Positions 37,256 through 48,345 of a stretch of 64,000 bases of DNA are shown in pieces. Positions within the stretch are counted from its first letter, which is position 1; each line of letters starts with the position of its first letter. The notes under the pieces are model-generated. The model searched no databases, was not told the DNA's origin, and was given only the letters and a program-made list of their open reading frames with translations. This DNA comes from Combretum micranthum. Lineage: Eukaryota; Streptophyta; Magnoliopsida; Myrtales; Combretaceae. Made by a program: the position numbers and the translations under genes. The DNA is taken from contig JAMXBD010000232.1 of NCBI GenBank assembly GCA_024138025.1, positions 744,001 to 808,000 on the forward strand, in the 5' to 3' direction.

Positions 37256-38320
37256 ATAATAAATTAACACTTTTTAAATTCAAATACCTCATTGTATAAA
37301 TTGGAAAAATGTAGGTATCAAATATGACATTCACCTTATAAATAACTAATATATGATGCATATGTGTTGTGTGTGCAAAAATTTTAAAAAAGGAGGTTAA
37401 TGACCCTTTTGGCACCTGAAATTTTTGAAAAAGAGTAATTAACGACCTAAACTTTAAAAATATCAATTTAATACCTAAACAACTTTTCAAGGACCTAAAC
37501 CACGCGTGTTCTAACTTTGTTACTTCCATCAAATGATGTGGCTAACCCTGCAAATCCATGCATGACACGTGTTATTTTAAATAAAAAAAAAAAGAGATGT
37601 TTGATGGATAAAAAAAATAAAACAAAAGAGATGTCTTCTTAATTGTACATCTTTTGTAGCCAAACCTCTCCATAGTCAAACAAAGCTATCTTTAAATAAC
37701 CCAAAAATTGAAACCTTAAAAAAATTTCCCAAAATCACCATCCCTAGAACCCATATCCAAAACCTAATAAAATTCTAAAACTGAAACCCTAGGTTACTAA
37801 CCTTAAGGAAACCCTTCAAAATCAAAAGCACCAGGGCTATATTTGAAACCCCTAAAAGAGTGGCATGATCTTAATCAATTGCTAAAAAAAAACAAGGATG
37901 AATGTATGTTCAATGGAGAGGAATGTGTGTTCGGTAGAGGTAGTTGGTTCGGATCGATGGTAGTGGCTACAGGTTTGGGGTTTCATGGTCATAGCAGTTC
38001 CGGATGGAGGAGAGGATAGGTCGCTTTAGTTATGTGTTTAGAATTTTATGTGAGTGAATGGTAAGTGGTTTTCTTGATGGGTATTTGGTGGTTATTTTGA
38101 GATGATTTGCATTTAGTCGTGCGCTCGCAGCATAGTTATTGAAAGAGATGAGTTGGAGTTCCAAGTCACGACTAATTGGATTTGGCTCGCTGAATTCAAG
38201 TTATTATGTTCGGTTTTTGGTGTTGGAATTTGCGAGTTTGGGTTAAAATATTCATTTTAGGAATGGTGGAAATTTAGAGAGAGAATGAGATCCTAGAGAG
38301 AGAAGAAATAAGATGGACTT
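37256..38320. other. gene-free region, probably transposon-derived
   Basis: At 37395-37560 there is a block (TTAATGACCCTTTTGGCACC, then ACGACCTAAACTTT) in the style of MULE-type MITE ends, but I could not pair it. Sequence at 37730-38310 has mixed base composition without a recognisable frame. Confidence 0.35.
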
Positions 38321-40300
38321 TGTAAGAACCTGACTTGTACGTTATCAAAAACTTCACATGCTAAGTCTCCAACTACGTATAATACATGAAGATATTATAC
38401 GTAAGGTTGTCCAAAAAAGGAGGAGTTTATGCTCATTGCTTGATCAACATGTTAAGATACAAAACTTTATATAAATATGTAAGATAGTACCATCATTCAT
38501 GGTGCTTTAAGGGTTACAAAACCAAACTTATAAGATACATGATAGGAAAACTTAGGTACTTTAGGTTATATAACAAAATATAGGCTTATGAGTAAGCCAT
38601 AGTCTATACTATTATATTTCAAAAACAAGGTCTTCCTTTTGTCCTCTCCAAGAATAACAATATGGAATCGTCCAAAAATCCTAGGGGTCTCATTTCTCAA
38701 GAAAAGCTTCTCAATTTTTACCATATTCCAAATCATCATAATATTCATCATCGTTGATACTTGTGGAAGAAAAAGTGATCCGAAGGCCCAGTACACAGCA
38801 ACACAAACAAATACAAAATGGCATACATTCCTAAATGCAATGCAAGAAGTAATAAAATTGTTTATCTTTATTTAGGTAAAACAAATCGACATTGTAGTAT
38901 TCAAACTCCGATTACAATCCTGAGGATATCTAAGGGTCCTGAGTAACAACAACTGTTCAAGAGGTTAATATAACTAGCTCAAATACTTATATCTTCTACA
39001 TAACTTTACAAATAATAATCTCATCAAGGATTCAAAGTCGTTACTTAACTTTACTTAACTTAATCCATAACATCACCTAGTTCAATCGTCCCCATAAAAA
39101 GTGAACTAAATCATATTATTTTCTTTTAAGAATAAACAAATGCTACATCAATATTGTTCCTCCTATTGATTACCTACTGAGCCACTTATGAAAGTCGTTA
39201 CATCATAACAGAGGTGGCTTAAGCGCCTAAACTACCATGTTAACCTCGTTAACAAGGTTGCCACTCCTTAGGTTGGATTCAACACCATACACACAAACAA
39301 TTTAAACAAATATTAAAGCCAATCTTCAATTAGAGTTGATTTAATAATGCCCAAACTAGCATTCAACAATCAAGTTACTGCGTAACTAGATATTCAAAAC
39401 TATTAGACAAGAGACCAGTGTTCAAATGCAACTGGGTATTGAAACCTATTGAGGAAATTCATTTCAAAACATTGTTAATCCATAATTAATATTAAATCAT
39501 TAAACCTTCATCAAACTTAAATAAAGTTCAAATCATCACATAGTTTATATTCACACATGTGTAAATATATATACATCGCATTTCACTATTTTTTATTTAT
39601 TTATTATTATTTTTATAAACAGTACTAAAGGATCTGTCACACCAGTGACAAGAGTCGTGATGGATTTCATTACCTTGTCATGCCTATGATAGGAGATCAC
39701 AATCCCTATCACAACCATGATGTAGGGCGTGTTAATCAATATACCCGTGATAGCCTTGTTCAAAATTTTTCCAAAAAGCATCTATTGAGATCACGGCATT
39801 GGTAACAACCATGATCAAGGCCATTTCCTGTTTTAAAAGCACTCAGAAGAGATCACGAGCCACATCACGATCGTGATCATCAAGAAATCATGATTTCGAG
39901 GAAATAATGGCCTCAAACACTCTCATGATAAACAGGGCGTTGATCCTTTGATACTTGCTTCAAAATTTTCGAAGTCCTACATCTTCTAACATTTTACTAA
40001 AACCTTATTTGTTATAAAAACATGTTAAAACTAACTTATACACATAATATCAAACATCATCAAGATTACTTGTACTCATATATTCATTTCACATATACAT
40101 GCATCACATTCTTAACCTAAAAACATAAGGACATTATTCATGCTTGTTGAACTTTATGATCAACCTAATTACTAAAGTCTTACTCATTTATCACTAACAA
40201 CATCAATACACATATCATTTCATCATACACTCAAAAATTCATTTCTTCAAATATGTAGATTACATATGCCTATTTGCATATCTAGTTCAACAAATCAAAT
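38321..40300 (-). mobile_element. Tekay/Del-like LTR remnant (minus)
   Basis: On the minus strand the block ends in GGTTCTTACA (plus TGTAAGAACC at 38321). The reverse complement of 39170-39260 aligns with 56945-57120: GGAGTGGCAACCTTGTTAAC, then GGTAGTTTAGGCGCTTA, then AGTGGCTCAGTAGGTA. A GATCACG-rich segment at 39636-39945 also has its counterpart at 55793-56115. So this and the 55-57 kb copy are the same LTR family in opposite orientation. The 5' end on the minus strand is not defined. Confidence 0.6.
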
Positions 40301-40545
40301 TGATAATTTCAAAAAAAAACCTTTTTTTTAAGCCTTTATCATAAATTCTTTCTTTAAATTATTATATATATTACTAGAGCTAAAAAAAAAAGAAAATGAA
40401 ATTAAGGAAAAGGGGAAAAACGAACCTTTAAATGTATCATTATCAATAAAATCAAACTAAATCAATTACCTATTAACTCCATCAATTATAGGATAATAGT
40501 ATTTTAATTGAAATTCAATGAATATTAACATAGGTAAATTATATG

Positions 40546-42450
40546 TGTAACGCCCTAAAATAAGGCATTACAACCCGCCACATGTCCTCTCTTGAATAGG
40601 ACACGCTAAGGCTCTAATATCCATAAATTTTCAAATATCACCTGTAAACACACATAAGGTATCTCATAATGTACTCAACACAACCTGTATAACCTGGAAT
40701 ACAGCTTCTGAACAAACTTCTAATTTAAAATAATCATAGAAGTTGGCAATACCAGGCCAACTAAACTAAACCACCAATTCATAATGAAAACCTTCTTTAC
40801 AACCTAGAACTTCCTACAACATAAAATCCTAAAGCTTTCACATAAAACATAAACAGATAATTTCCAAGTCTTCAATATATCTAAACACTTCTCTCCTTCC
40901 ATGAACTTGTAAACTGCAAATCTAACTCTCAACTGGGTAGTGAGGTCTACTATCGTCGTCCCCCTGATCAAAGATCAAATCATAACCCGAAAGATCGTGT
41001 ACAATGTCTTCATCATCTACACCTGGAATTTTAAAAAGTGAGCTACGAAGCCCAGTACGATAACTCCAATCCATTAAAGTAAATGCAAATGCACACGCAA
41101 CAGGTATATATATCGAATGCACTTAGTCTAATGCAAGCAATCAATTTTTTATCTTTTTATAGTTAGCAAATCAACACAGTTCAGAACTATGTATACTCTA
41201 GTCCCTAACTCGAAGTAACTCAGACTCCTCTTTAAAAATAACCAACTCTTTGAAAATAAGGTAATTATATACATATATGGATGAGTAGGTACTCCCCAAA
41301 CATCCCCGTTTCCCCCTAATTCTACTGGAATCATCTCTATGCACGAGTCCACTAGGAACAACCTTACACATAGATCATCAGGGTGCCTCACCAGTATCAC
41401 TGTCTGCCAGGTCTTTACTGGTCAAAGCCAAGCACAACCAAAAAACAAATTAAGCTAAATAGAATTAAGTTCATTATAAAGTTCTATCCCTACAACCAAT
41501 CAAAAATACTAATCTTGCAAGCAAAAACAACAAGCAGGGATTGGTCGTACCTGGATTCGCTTCAACTCCAATCTCACCAATAAAACTTCTATCAGAAAAG
41601 AATTCCTAATCTTACAACAATTCCTGATCCATAATATATCTCAATCAATTTCGATTTCATGCACATAATAAAATCATAACCCTTAATTCCATAAATTTTA
41701 CTCATAATCACAGATCTATAAAAGATTAACACACCTGTTCTTTTGTTCATAATTTGGTAAAACCTTCAAACACATCTTTCACCAAAATTCTTATTATCTC
41801 CACAATTCCTTCAATATATAGATTCTCAATTAATAAAACAATTACTAGAAAAGACTATAATTTTAGAACCACAAAGGTTTGTTTAGATCCACACTTACCT
41901 AGACGTGCAGATCTCGCTTGAACAAAACCTTAATTCAAACAAATAAAATAAACTACGATCATAATCCTGTAATTGCTATTATTGAGAAATTGCAAATTCA
42001 AGATAGATCTTACCTTTAATTGATCCTAGATTCTATTAGATCTCAAGAAAACCAGATCTCGAATCAGAATAGGGTTCTTTCTCGAAAGCTCCTTCAAAAA
42101 CCACAAGCCTAATCCTAAGATATGTAGATTTCTTGAATCCTTGAAAATCATGATTAGGTCTTCTTACTTGAACCAAAATCTTGATTTCCTCTTGATGAAA
42201 AAACACAATAGATCTTTTTAGAGAGGTTTCTTGGTTTAGAAAGAAGAGGAATAGGGTAAAGATATAAATAAATTTTTATGACCCTTCAATTTCCATAACA
42301 GTACTTTGTAAACAAAAAGACATCCTTCAATTCTTGTAACAGCACAGGAAACGAAAAGACACGAAACCCTTCAATTCTTGTAACAGCACAGGAAACGAAA
42401 AGGCACATCATATATTATATGCCTGCCATATAATCCACATAAATAAAACT
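40546..42450 (-). mobile_element. Tekay/Del-like LTR (minus), second copy
   Basis: The plus strand starts TGTAACGCCCTAAAATAAGG, so the minus-strand LTR ends in GGGCGTTACA, the usual Tekay/Del style. Minus-strand U5 words follow in order: GGGCTTCGTAGCTCACTTTT and then CCAGGTGTAGATGATGAAG (near 41040-41010). A TATA-like block and a pyrimidine-rich leader lie near 42200-42265. Tandem repeats in its putative U3 are listed separately. The outer end is approximate. Confidence 0.6.
42283..42405. repeat. ~41-44-bp tandem repeat, three copies
   Basis: CCTTCAATTCTTGTAACAGC occurs twice in near-identical units ending GGAAACGAAAAG. A third, more diverged unit (CCTTCAATTTCCATAACAGT) precedes them. They sit in the putative U3 of the LTR. 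Confidence 0.85.
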
Positions 42451-42754
42451 TATAAGGATTGACATAAAACCCTCTTATTTTTCAACATATGACAACTTTT
42501 GCCATTTATCATAATTTATTGAAAATTTACTATTTTTTAAGACTTGTTGACCATCATCAATGTAAGGGATGATTATTATATATCTCATTTATTAGGAATG
42601 GCCAAAATTTCCCTCTTCTTAATTAACAAATGACATTCCTTTACCCTTCTTCATAAAATATTTTTCTGTATATTAATATGTATATGAAAATCATATGTAT
42701 ATATATAAAAAAATAATTATTTGTATATGTAAATTATATATATAATATATTTAT

Positions 42755-42865
42755 AAATACTGAAACGGTTAACCGTTAACCATCGGTTTTTTGTGGTTAC
42801 AAACCGAAGCCGAAACCAAAAACCGAAAAAAATAAAAACCGTAAACTTAAACCGAAACCACCTCT
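42755..42865. mobile_element. AACCGAAACC-rich transposon end
   Basis: Repeated AACCGAAACC/AACCGTTAACC words ending in CCACCTCTA resemble one end of plant hAT-type MITEs. The partner end was not found, so this may be a fragment. It lies about 430 bp upstream of the likely CBL promoter. Confidence 0.4.
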
Positions 42866-43192
42866 ATTTCTCTCTTATCAAAAATTACTTTGTAGTTTGC
42901 CAGAAAAAAAAAAAAAAATTACTTTGTAGATACAAAAACCATTGATTCACCGATCCATTTACATCGACCCAGAAGCCCCTTAAAAAACCAACAACACTTT
43001 TCGAAGCTGGCCACTTACGGGAGGAAAGGGAAATACGTGACGGCGTTAATTTGACAAAAAAAAAAAACAATAAGAAAATAATAAATCACCAGTGTGGGCT
43101 GTGCTGTTTCGTTCTGTCGTCTTCAGGCCCCTCGCTTCCTCGCTACCTCCCTCTCTCTCCTTCCCTCGCTCCCTCACCTTCCCCTCCCCCCG

Positions 43193-43199
43193 TATATAT
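43193..43199 (+). promoter_or_regulatory. putative TATA box of the CBL gene
   Basis: TATATAT follows a C/T-rich stretch. It would place the transcript start near 43225, consistent with a short 5' leader exon. No transcript evidence is available. Confidence 0.4.
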
Positions 43200-43224
43200 C
43201 CGATCCCAATCACCTTCGATTCAT

Positions 43225-44828
43225 CTTCATTATTGTATACAACCAAACCACCAGAACCGCCGTGAATGTGAAAAACAGCACCATGACCCTGCATCAATCT
43301 CACTCCTCGAACTTCCTTTAGAGGTCTCTCTCTCTCTCTCCCCCCCCTCCCTCTCCCCGTCTTTCCCCCTCCCCTCCCCCCCCCTGTCTCTGTACATATA
43401 TATATGGAAGAATAGTTTATATTTCTAATTATTTCCAATTTGCTTAGTCGAGCAAGAACTGATCGTTTTATGTTGATGAGATTGACCTCATGTGTTTTTA
43501 TACGATTTAGCTTCGCGATGTTGTTGCTTAGATCGTTTAGCTTAATTCCCATATCCTTTTTGCTGAATTTGAATGTTTTTTCGGATTGATTGTGTTCTTA
43601 TGATAGATCCATACTATCGTCGTATGTTTTGATTCGATTCCTCGATACGCGAGCTCGTGGAATTCTGATTTTCGTGATTGTGTTTAATATATATATATAT
43701 ATTATTTTTTGTTCACCGGTTAACTCGCTTTATCAATCGTTATGTATTGTGGAAACTGTGCGAATTGGATTGTTTAGATTAGCGCTAGTTCGTGATTCGT
43801 GATTTTGCGAGCTTGTTTGTTTTTGAGATTTGAGCATAGGAGCTTCGTGCCAAGTTGCATGCTTTGGGTCATTTTTTGTATGTGCGAACACTGGAAAATG
43901 GAAAATCGATGTTTTGGAGGATTACTTGTGTGGATATAGGATGAAATGATGCAAGCTCGAATGCATTGGCATTCGAAACTCAACCAGATATATACTGTAA
44001 TATCTGATTAGAGCATGATTTTTGCTAATACATGCACAAGAATTAGGAGGTGCTTTTTATCATTTTCTGCTGGCTTTTTCTGAGAGATTTATTTATGAGT
44101 TCTTGCGTTTGTAAGTTGGAAGTTGTATTATACTATGTGCTTTACTTTACGGGCACTGCTGTTCACACCAAAAATCCGCAAATTGGATTATTAAGTTGTT
44201 AAATTCACACTTTGGTTATTTGAAATCGATGATCCACACTACGTGTCCAGAACTATGGCTTGGTGAGTCATTGACAAAACTCAAGGAATGAATTTCAAAA
44301 TTTACATAGTCATCTCTCAGTTGACACCTGCCTTTTATTCATTTACGGGGATACTAATACTCGAGGTCCTTCTTAGAGAGATTAGTGCTTTTTTCCCCTT
44401 CCTGTCCCTCCTCTATGTTTCTTTTGCCAAGCATGGTCCTCTCTGTGTTTTCAATTTCATGATAAGACAAATGCTATAGGGTTGATGTCTTAGTCTATTT
44501 CACTGGCATTTCTTGTATATTATGGATATCTGCTGCAGTGTGTTTCCACTCTGCTTGTATACTCCCTTTACTTCCTTGAATACAAGATGGAGTAGTCAGT
44601 GCTAATAAATAGTGCAAAGACTCGTGTGATTTGTATGTAGAATGTAGGTTTTTTTAATCTTATACAGAAACTAATGATAAACAATTAGATTCCTGATGTG
44701 CTTCAAACTTTGGCTCTTGATACCCTTTGTTCATCTGGATGTGTTTGTATAGGTTTCCAAAAACAGAATAAGACTAACTATTTTGGAAATTGAACAGGTA
44801 TGGAGTGTTTTGATGTTCAGATAATATC
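43225..44828 (+). other. 5' leader region of the CBL gene, with intron
   Basis: Between the TATA box and the start codon lie about 1.6 kb that do not code. A splice acceptor precedes the ATG, either TTGAACAG ending at 44796 or GATGTTCAG ending at 44820. A leader intron of about 1.4 kb is therefore likely. The donor is not certain. The leader holds a (CT)n tract at 43322-43342, C-rich runs and a (TA)n tract near 43688-43706. Confidence 0.5.
43283..43321 (+). CDS. upstream ORF, 12 codons, in the CBL leader
   Basis: ATG at 43283 opens a 12-residue frame (MTLHQSHSSNFL) ending at TAG. Just before it, 43266-43271 reads ATGTGA, a start codon followed directly by a stop. If the transcript begins upstream as the TATA box suggests, both would be met by scanning ribosomes before the CBL start. 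Whether they are translated is unknown. Confidence 0.35.
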   Translation: MTLHQSHSSNFL

Positions 44829-47202
44829 ATGTTGCAGTGCGTAGACGGCTTTAAGCAATTATTTGCTTCCTTATTGCGGTGTTGTGATCTTGACTTGTAT
44901 AAGCAGTCAAGAGGGCTTGAAGATCCAGAACAACTTGCAAGGGAGACAGTTTGTATGCCAACATTCCATTGCTCTGCATTGTTGCACTTGTGGCAAATGA
45001 ATTATCTAGCTCTTTAGTGATCTTTTCTGATAAAAAGCTGTGTCTGAATGTCTAGATAATGAAAAGTTATAATTTGTTTTAGTATTAAGTGATCGGGATT
45101 AGATTTCTTTTGTACAACCATTTCATCAATTGTTTTGCCTGTTAATTCCTTGGATTTGACATAAAATATCTTGAATACGATGATGACATCATTGTCACAA
45201 AAGTGACCACCTAAACATCTTACTGGAGAATCTTCACCTGGATGCAGTCAGTGTTAGTGAAATCGAGGCACTATACGAGCTCTTTAAAAAGATAAGCAGT
45301 GCTGTGATTGATGATGGTCTGATTAACAAGGTTAGTTGATGTCACAAACACTTTGCTAACAGTTTTTATTACAGCCAAAGCCTTTTCTTCCCATTTATGT
45401 GAAATTGGTCCACTGCTTGACTCAATTCTCTGCATAGTTTGTGTTCTCTGTTGTCATGATTTTACAACATTTGGCTACATTTGAGCTGTAGTTACTCTTT
45501 CATTTAGCTTGTTTATGACCCATTTGTTGCATTATTCATCATTTACAGGAAGAGTTTCAGTTGGCGTTGTTCAAAACAAATAAAAAGGAGAGCTTGTTTG
45601 CTGATCGGGTACTTTGCACTGAAATATTATTGCAGTTCTCTTTTTTCTCCAGCCATTATTTGCCAGTGCATGTCTTAAAAAGTGTTTGTAAAGCAGTTCA
45701 TTATTTCATTCAGTACGATATGCTTCCTTATTTCAGGTATTTGACCTGTTCGATACAAAGCACAATGGGATCCTTGGTTTTGAAGAGTTTGCCCGTGCAC
45801 TCTCTGTTTTCCATCCTAATGCACCTATTGAGGATAAGATTGAATGTATGCATGTTCAATCCCATGCTTTTAGTATACCCTCCATTGCATTAGTTGTAGT
45901 TGATTTGAAGGAATTATCATGCTTTAATTATGCGTTAAGTTCCAAAAATCACTTTCTATATGTTGTGGCAGTTTCATTTCAACTCTATGACCTCAAGCAG
46001 CAGGGATTTATCGAGAGGCAGGAGGTATTTGTCTTCAGATTCCGTTAATCAAATTTGTATTTTTTTTAATGGAAAAAATGAATAAATAAAAAATAAAAAC
46101 ATGCACATACGCATGCACACAAAACTTTGTATTTGTGTTGCTCCTCTTTTTCCTTTTCTTCTTTGCTAAGGATGTGTCTTATTATCGTTGATCTTTTACA
46201 GGTTAAGCAAATGGTTGTAGCTACCCTGGCTGAATCAGGCATGAATTTGTCAGATGATGTCATTGAAAGCATAATTGATAAAGTACTTCCTCTTTATAAG
46301 TTACATAGTCTCTATTCCCGTTATTGTTAGCTGTGTTGCAGAGTGCATGAAACCTACTATTATTTGCAGCAAGAATATTCAAAAAATCAATCCATAGCTT
46401 ATTTGGTTGGTGTGATCTTACAGACCTTCGAGGAAGCAGATACAAAACATGATGGGAAGATTGACAAGGAAGAGTGGAGAAACCTTGTGATGCGACATCC
46501 GTCCCTTCTGAAGAATATGACACTTCAGTATCTGAAGTAAGTCTTTTAACTTTCATGCTTCTGTATAATATATGTATATATATAATATATATAATATATA
46601 TATATATTTACTTCAAGCAAAGAAGTGAACTCACCACAGGATGCTAGACATGATGGAGAAGTTGCTGCTTGCTGAATTAATCCTTTGAATGAAACATGTG
46701 ATCTTTTAGGAAAATGTTCAAGAACCAATCAATTGATGATTTGTTATTCAGATATCAAAATAGTCTATTCTTACTTCGATCTATTGCTTAAAATTTTTAA
46801 TGGAAATTTTCTTATATTTTTACAAGACCTGAGTGAGTATAAACTAGTTTGCGTTAGTTACCCTGACCTCTTTGCTGTAACTTGTTTCCACTGCTAAATC
46901 CACTTAAGGTCAAAGATGATTGTATTGGGTTATATAAACTCTATCTTTTATTTAAAGTTGCACATGTCAAATCAGCTGTTTTTTTCCAATGCTTAAAATA
47001 TTGCTTGAAGGTTTCGTTGATTAGCTGGGTTATCTGTCCATGTATGTTTCTAGCATATTATACATGTTAAACAGACTGTTTTTTTTTTTCCAGTGCTTGA
47101 GAAATGGGTGAATGCATCTAACATTGTGACTACCGTTTTCGCAGGGACATCACAACGGCATTTCCAAGTTTCGTATTCCATTCCCAAGTTGATGATTCTT
47201 GA
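44829..47202 (+). CDS. CBL2/CBL3: calcineurin B-like Ca2+ sensor, CBL2/CBL3 type
   Basis: Eight coding exons join to a 226-residue protein, the usual CBL2/CBL3 length: 44829-44952, 45248-45330, 45549-45608, 45737-45845, 45972-46024, 46202-46282, 46424-46536, 47145-47202. All introns are GT-AG. CBL proteins bind Ca2+ through four EF-hands and recruit CIPK kinases; CBL2 and CBL3 act at the vacuolar membrane. EF1 is the atypical longer loop (~residues 56-70). EF2 ([12 protein letters not shown], 95-106), EF3 (132-143) and EF4 ([12 protein letters not shown], 176-187) follow. The C-terminal FPSF motif has Ser216, a known CIPK phosphorylation site. Cys4, Cys18 and Cys19 suit lipid anchoring; position 12, Cys in Arabidopsis CBL2 as I recall it, is Phe. 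There is no N-myristoylation glycine. The reading frame is intact. CBL2 and CBL3 cannot be told apart here. Confidence 0.97.
46566..46611. repeat. (TA)n tract in CBL intron 7
   Basis: A near-continuous TA/TATA microsatellite within the 608-bp last intron. Confidence 0.85.
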
Positions 47203-47560
47203 AATTTAAGACCAAAGGTGGTATGCTCCTGCAACTAGAGCTTTCCTTTAGTCTTTACCTTTGTTTCAGAACAGTTTGCCTTCATTTGTAGAGAGGGCTG
47301 AGGAGATAAATTTGCGATGTTGTTCAGTTGAATGCTTGTCATTGCATGCTTTGTGTTTTGCACCAAGAACAGTGATCAAAAAATTGTTTTTAAGTTTTTC
47401 TGTATTCTTTATCCTGGGTTGAGGATTGCGTGAAACGTCGTAAGAGCTTTCGTGGGGTATAAGTCAAATAGTAGGACGGTTGTAGAAGACTATGGCAAAT
47501 GTTTCATTAGATATTGTACCGTACTGTATATACTTTAATTGAATTGTGTTTATGATTGTA
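47203..47560 (+). other. 3' UTR of the CBL gene
   Basis: Sequence after the stop remains moderately mixed in composition and T-rich to about 47560, as in plant 3' UTRs. The exact polyadenylation site is not resolved. Confidence 0.45.
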
Positions 47561-47904
47561 ACCGACCTCAGTTGTGAGGCTTGTCCTCAGTATGGTGTCG
47601 TGTTGCTGCCTGAGCATAGTCCCCATGGTAAGTTGAAGTCTATATGTTCTAACTTGCAATGAATTATCTGCTATCTAATCAGGCTCTAGTTCAATAACTT
47701 GCTTAAACATCTATATCACTTAAAAAATTTTGAATAGAGCTCGAGCAACTGATTGAGCCAATATAGATTGAGGAGCAAAAAGTTCGTTTGAAGTTAAGGT
47801 TGTCGAGAACTTATCTAGATAATGCATCAAAATTGCAATACTTATTATAATATATATTTATTGGTGAAAATTTTTAAATATTTATTCCCATGATTTTCAA
47901 TTGT
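47561..47904. other. intergenic stretch after the CBL gene
   Basis: No gene or repeat is recognised; composition becomes AT-rich beyond about 47640. Confidence 0.4.
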
Positions 47905-48090
47905 AATAGGATCTATTTGGATCGTTTGATTTTTATCTGTATTGTATCTGTATTATATATGTTTTTGTCTATTTATAAATAAAATTATTATTTTTTCATC
48001 GGTATCTTGTTTTTTTGATAAATATTTGTTTAAAAATGATAAAAATATTATGTTAAAATGATAAAAATATGATGAAACAAACAGATGTTG
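47905..48090 (-). mobile_element. MITE family A, copy 2
   Basis: The reverse complement aligns with 20393-20622: TGTTTGTTTCATCATATTTTT, then TTTTTAAACAAATATTTATC, then GATGAAAAAATAAT. Its outer ends, TTTGGATCGTTTGATTTTTATC and TTTGTTTCATCATATTTTTATC, form ~22-bp imperfect inverted repeats. No coding capacity. Confidence 0.65.
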
Positions 48091-48224
48091 GAATTGTTCT
48101 CCAACTTTACTTCTCCTCCTAATTTTTCAGTATGTCCATAATCTCTTACTTCAGCATATCAAGACTTAAAATTTATAAATGAATGAATAAATAGTTTGTC
48201 AACATGTAGAATAACCTCTTATAA

Positions 48225-48345
48225 ATAAATACTAATAGCTAAGAGTCTTGTGATTTAGTAATATTGATATCGATCTTTCAAATGAGATAGGTTATGTTCA
48301 AATCTTTCCTCACCATTATAATGGTGAAAATATATATATACAAAC
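48225..48345 (+). mobile_element. possible tRNA-derived SINE relic
   Basis: AGTCTTGTGATTTAGTAATATTG resembles an A-box region, and GTTCAAATC (~48300) matches the B-box consensus GWTCRANNC about 40 bp downstream. A (TA)n tail follows. This is the layout of plant tRNA-derived SINEs. Only one copy was found here. Confidence 0.4.

Noticed and set aside
37740..37830. AAACCCTA-type words resembling telomere repeats
   Set aside because: They are isolated and not in tandem.
43051..43552. Overlapping long frames on both strands at the CBL 5' end
   Set aside because: They come from C/T-rich low-complexity leader sequence and conflict with the intact CBL gene model.
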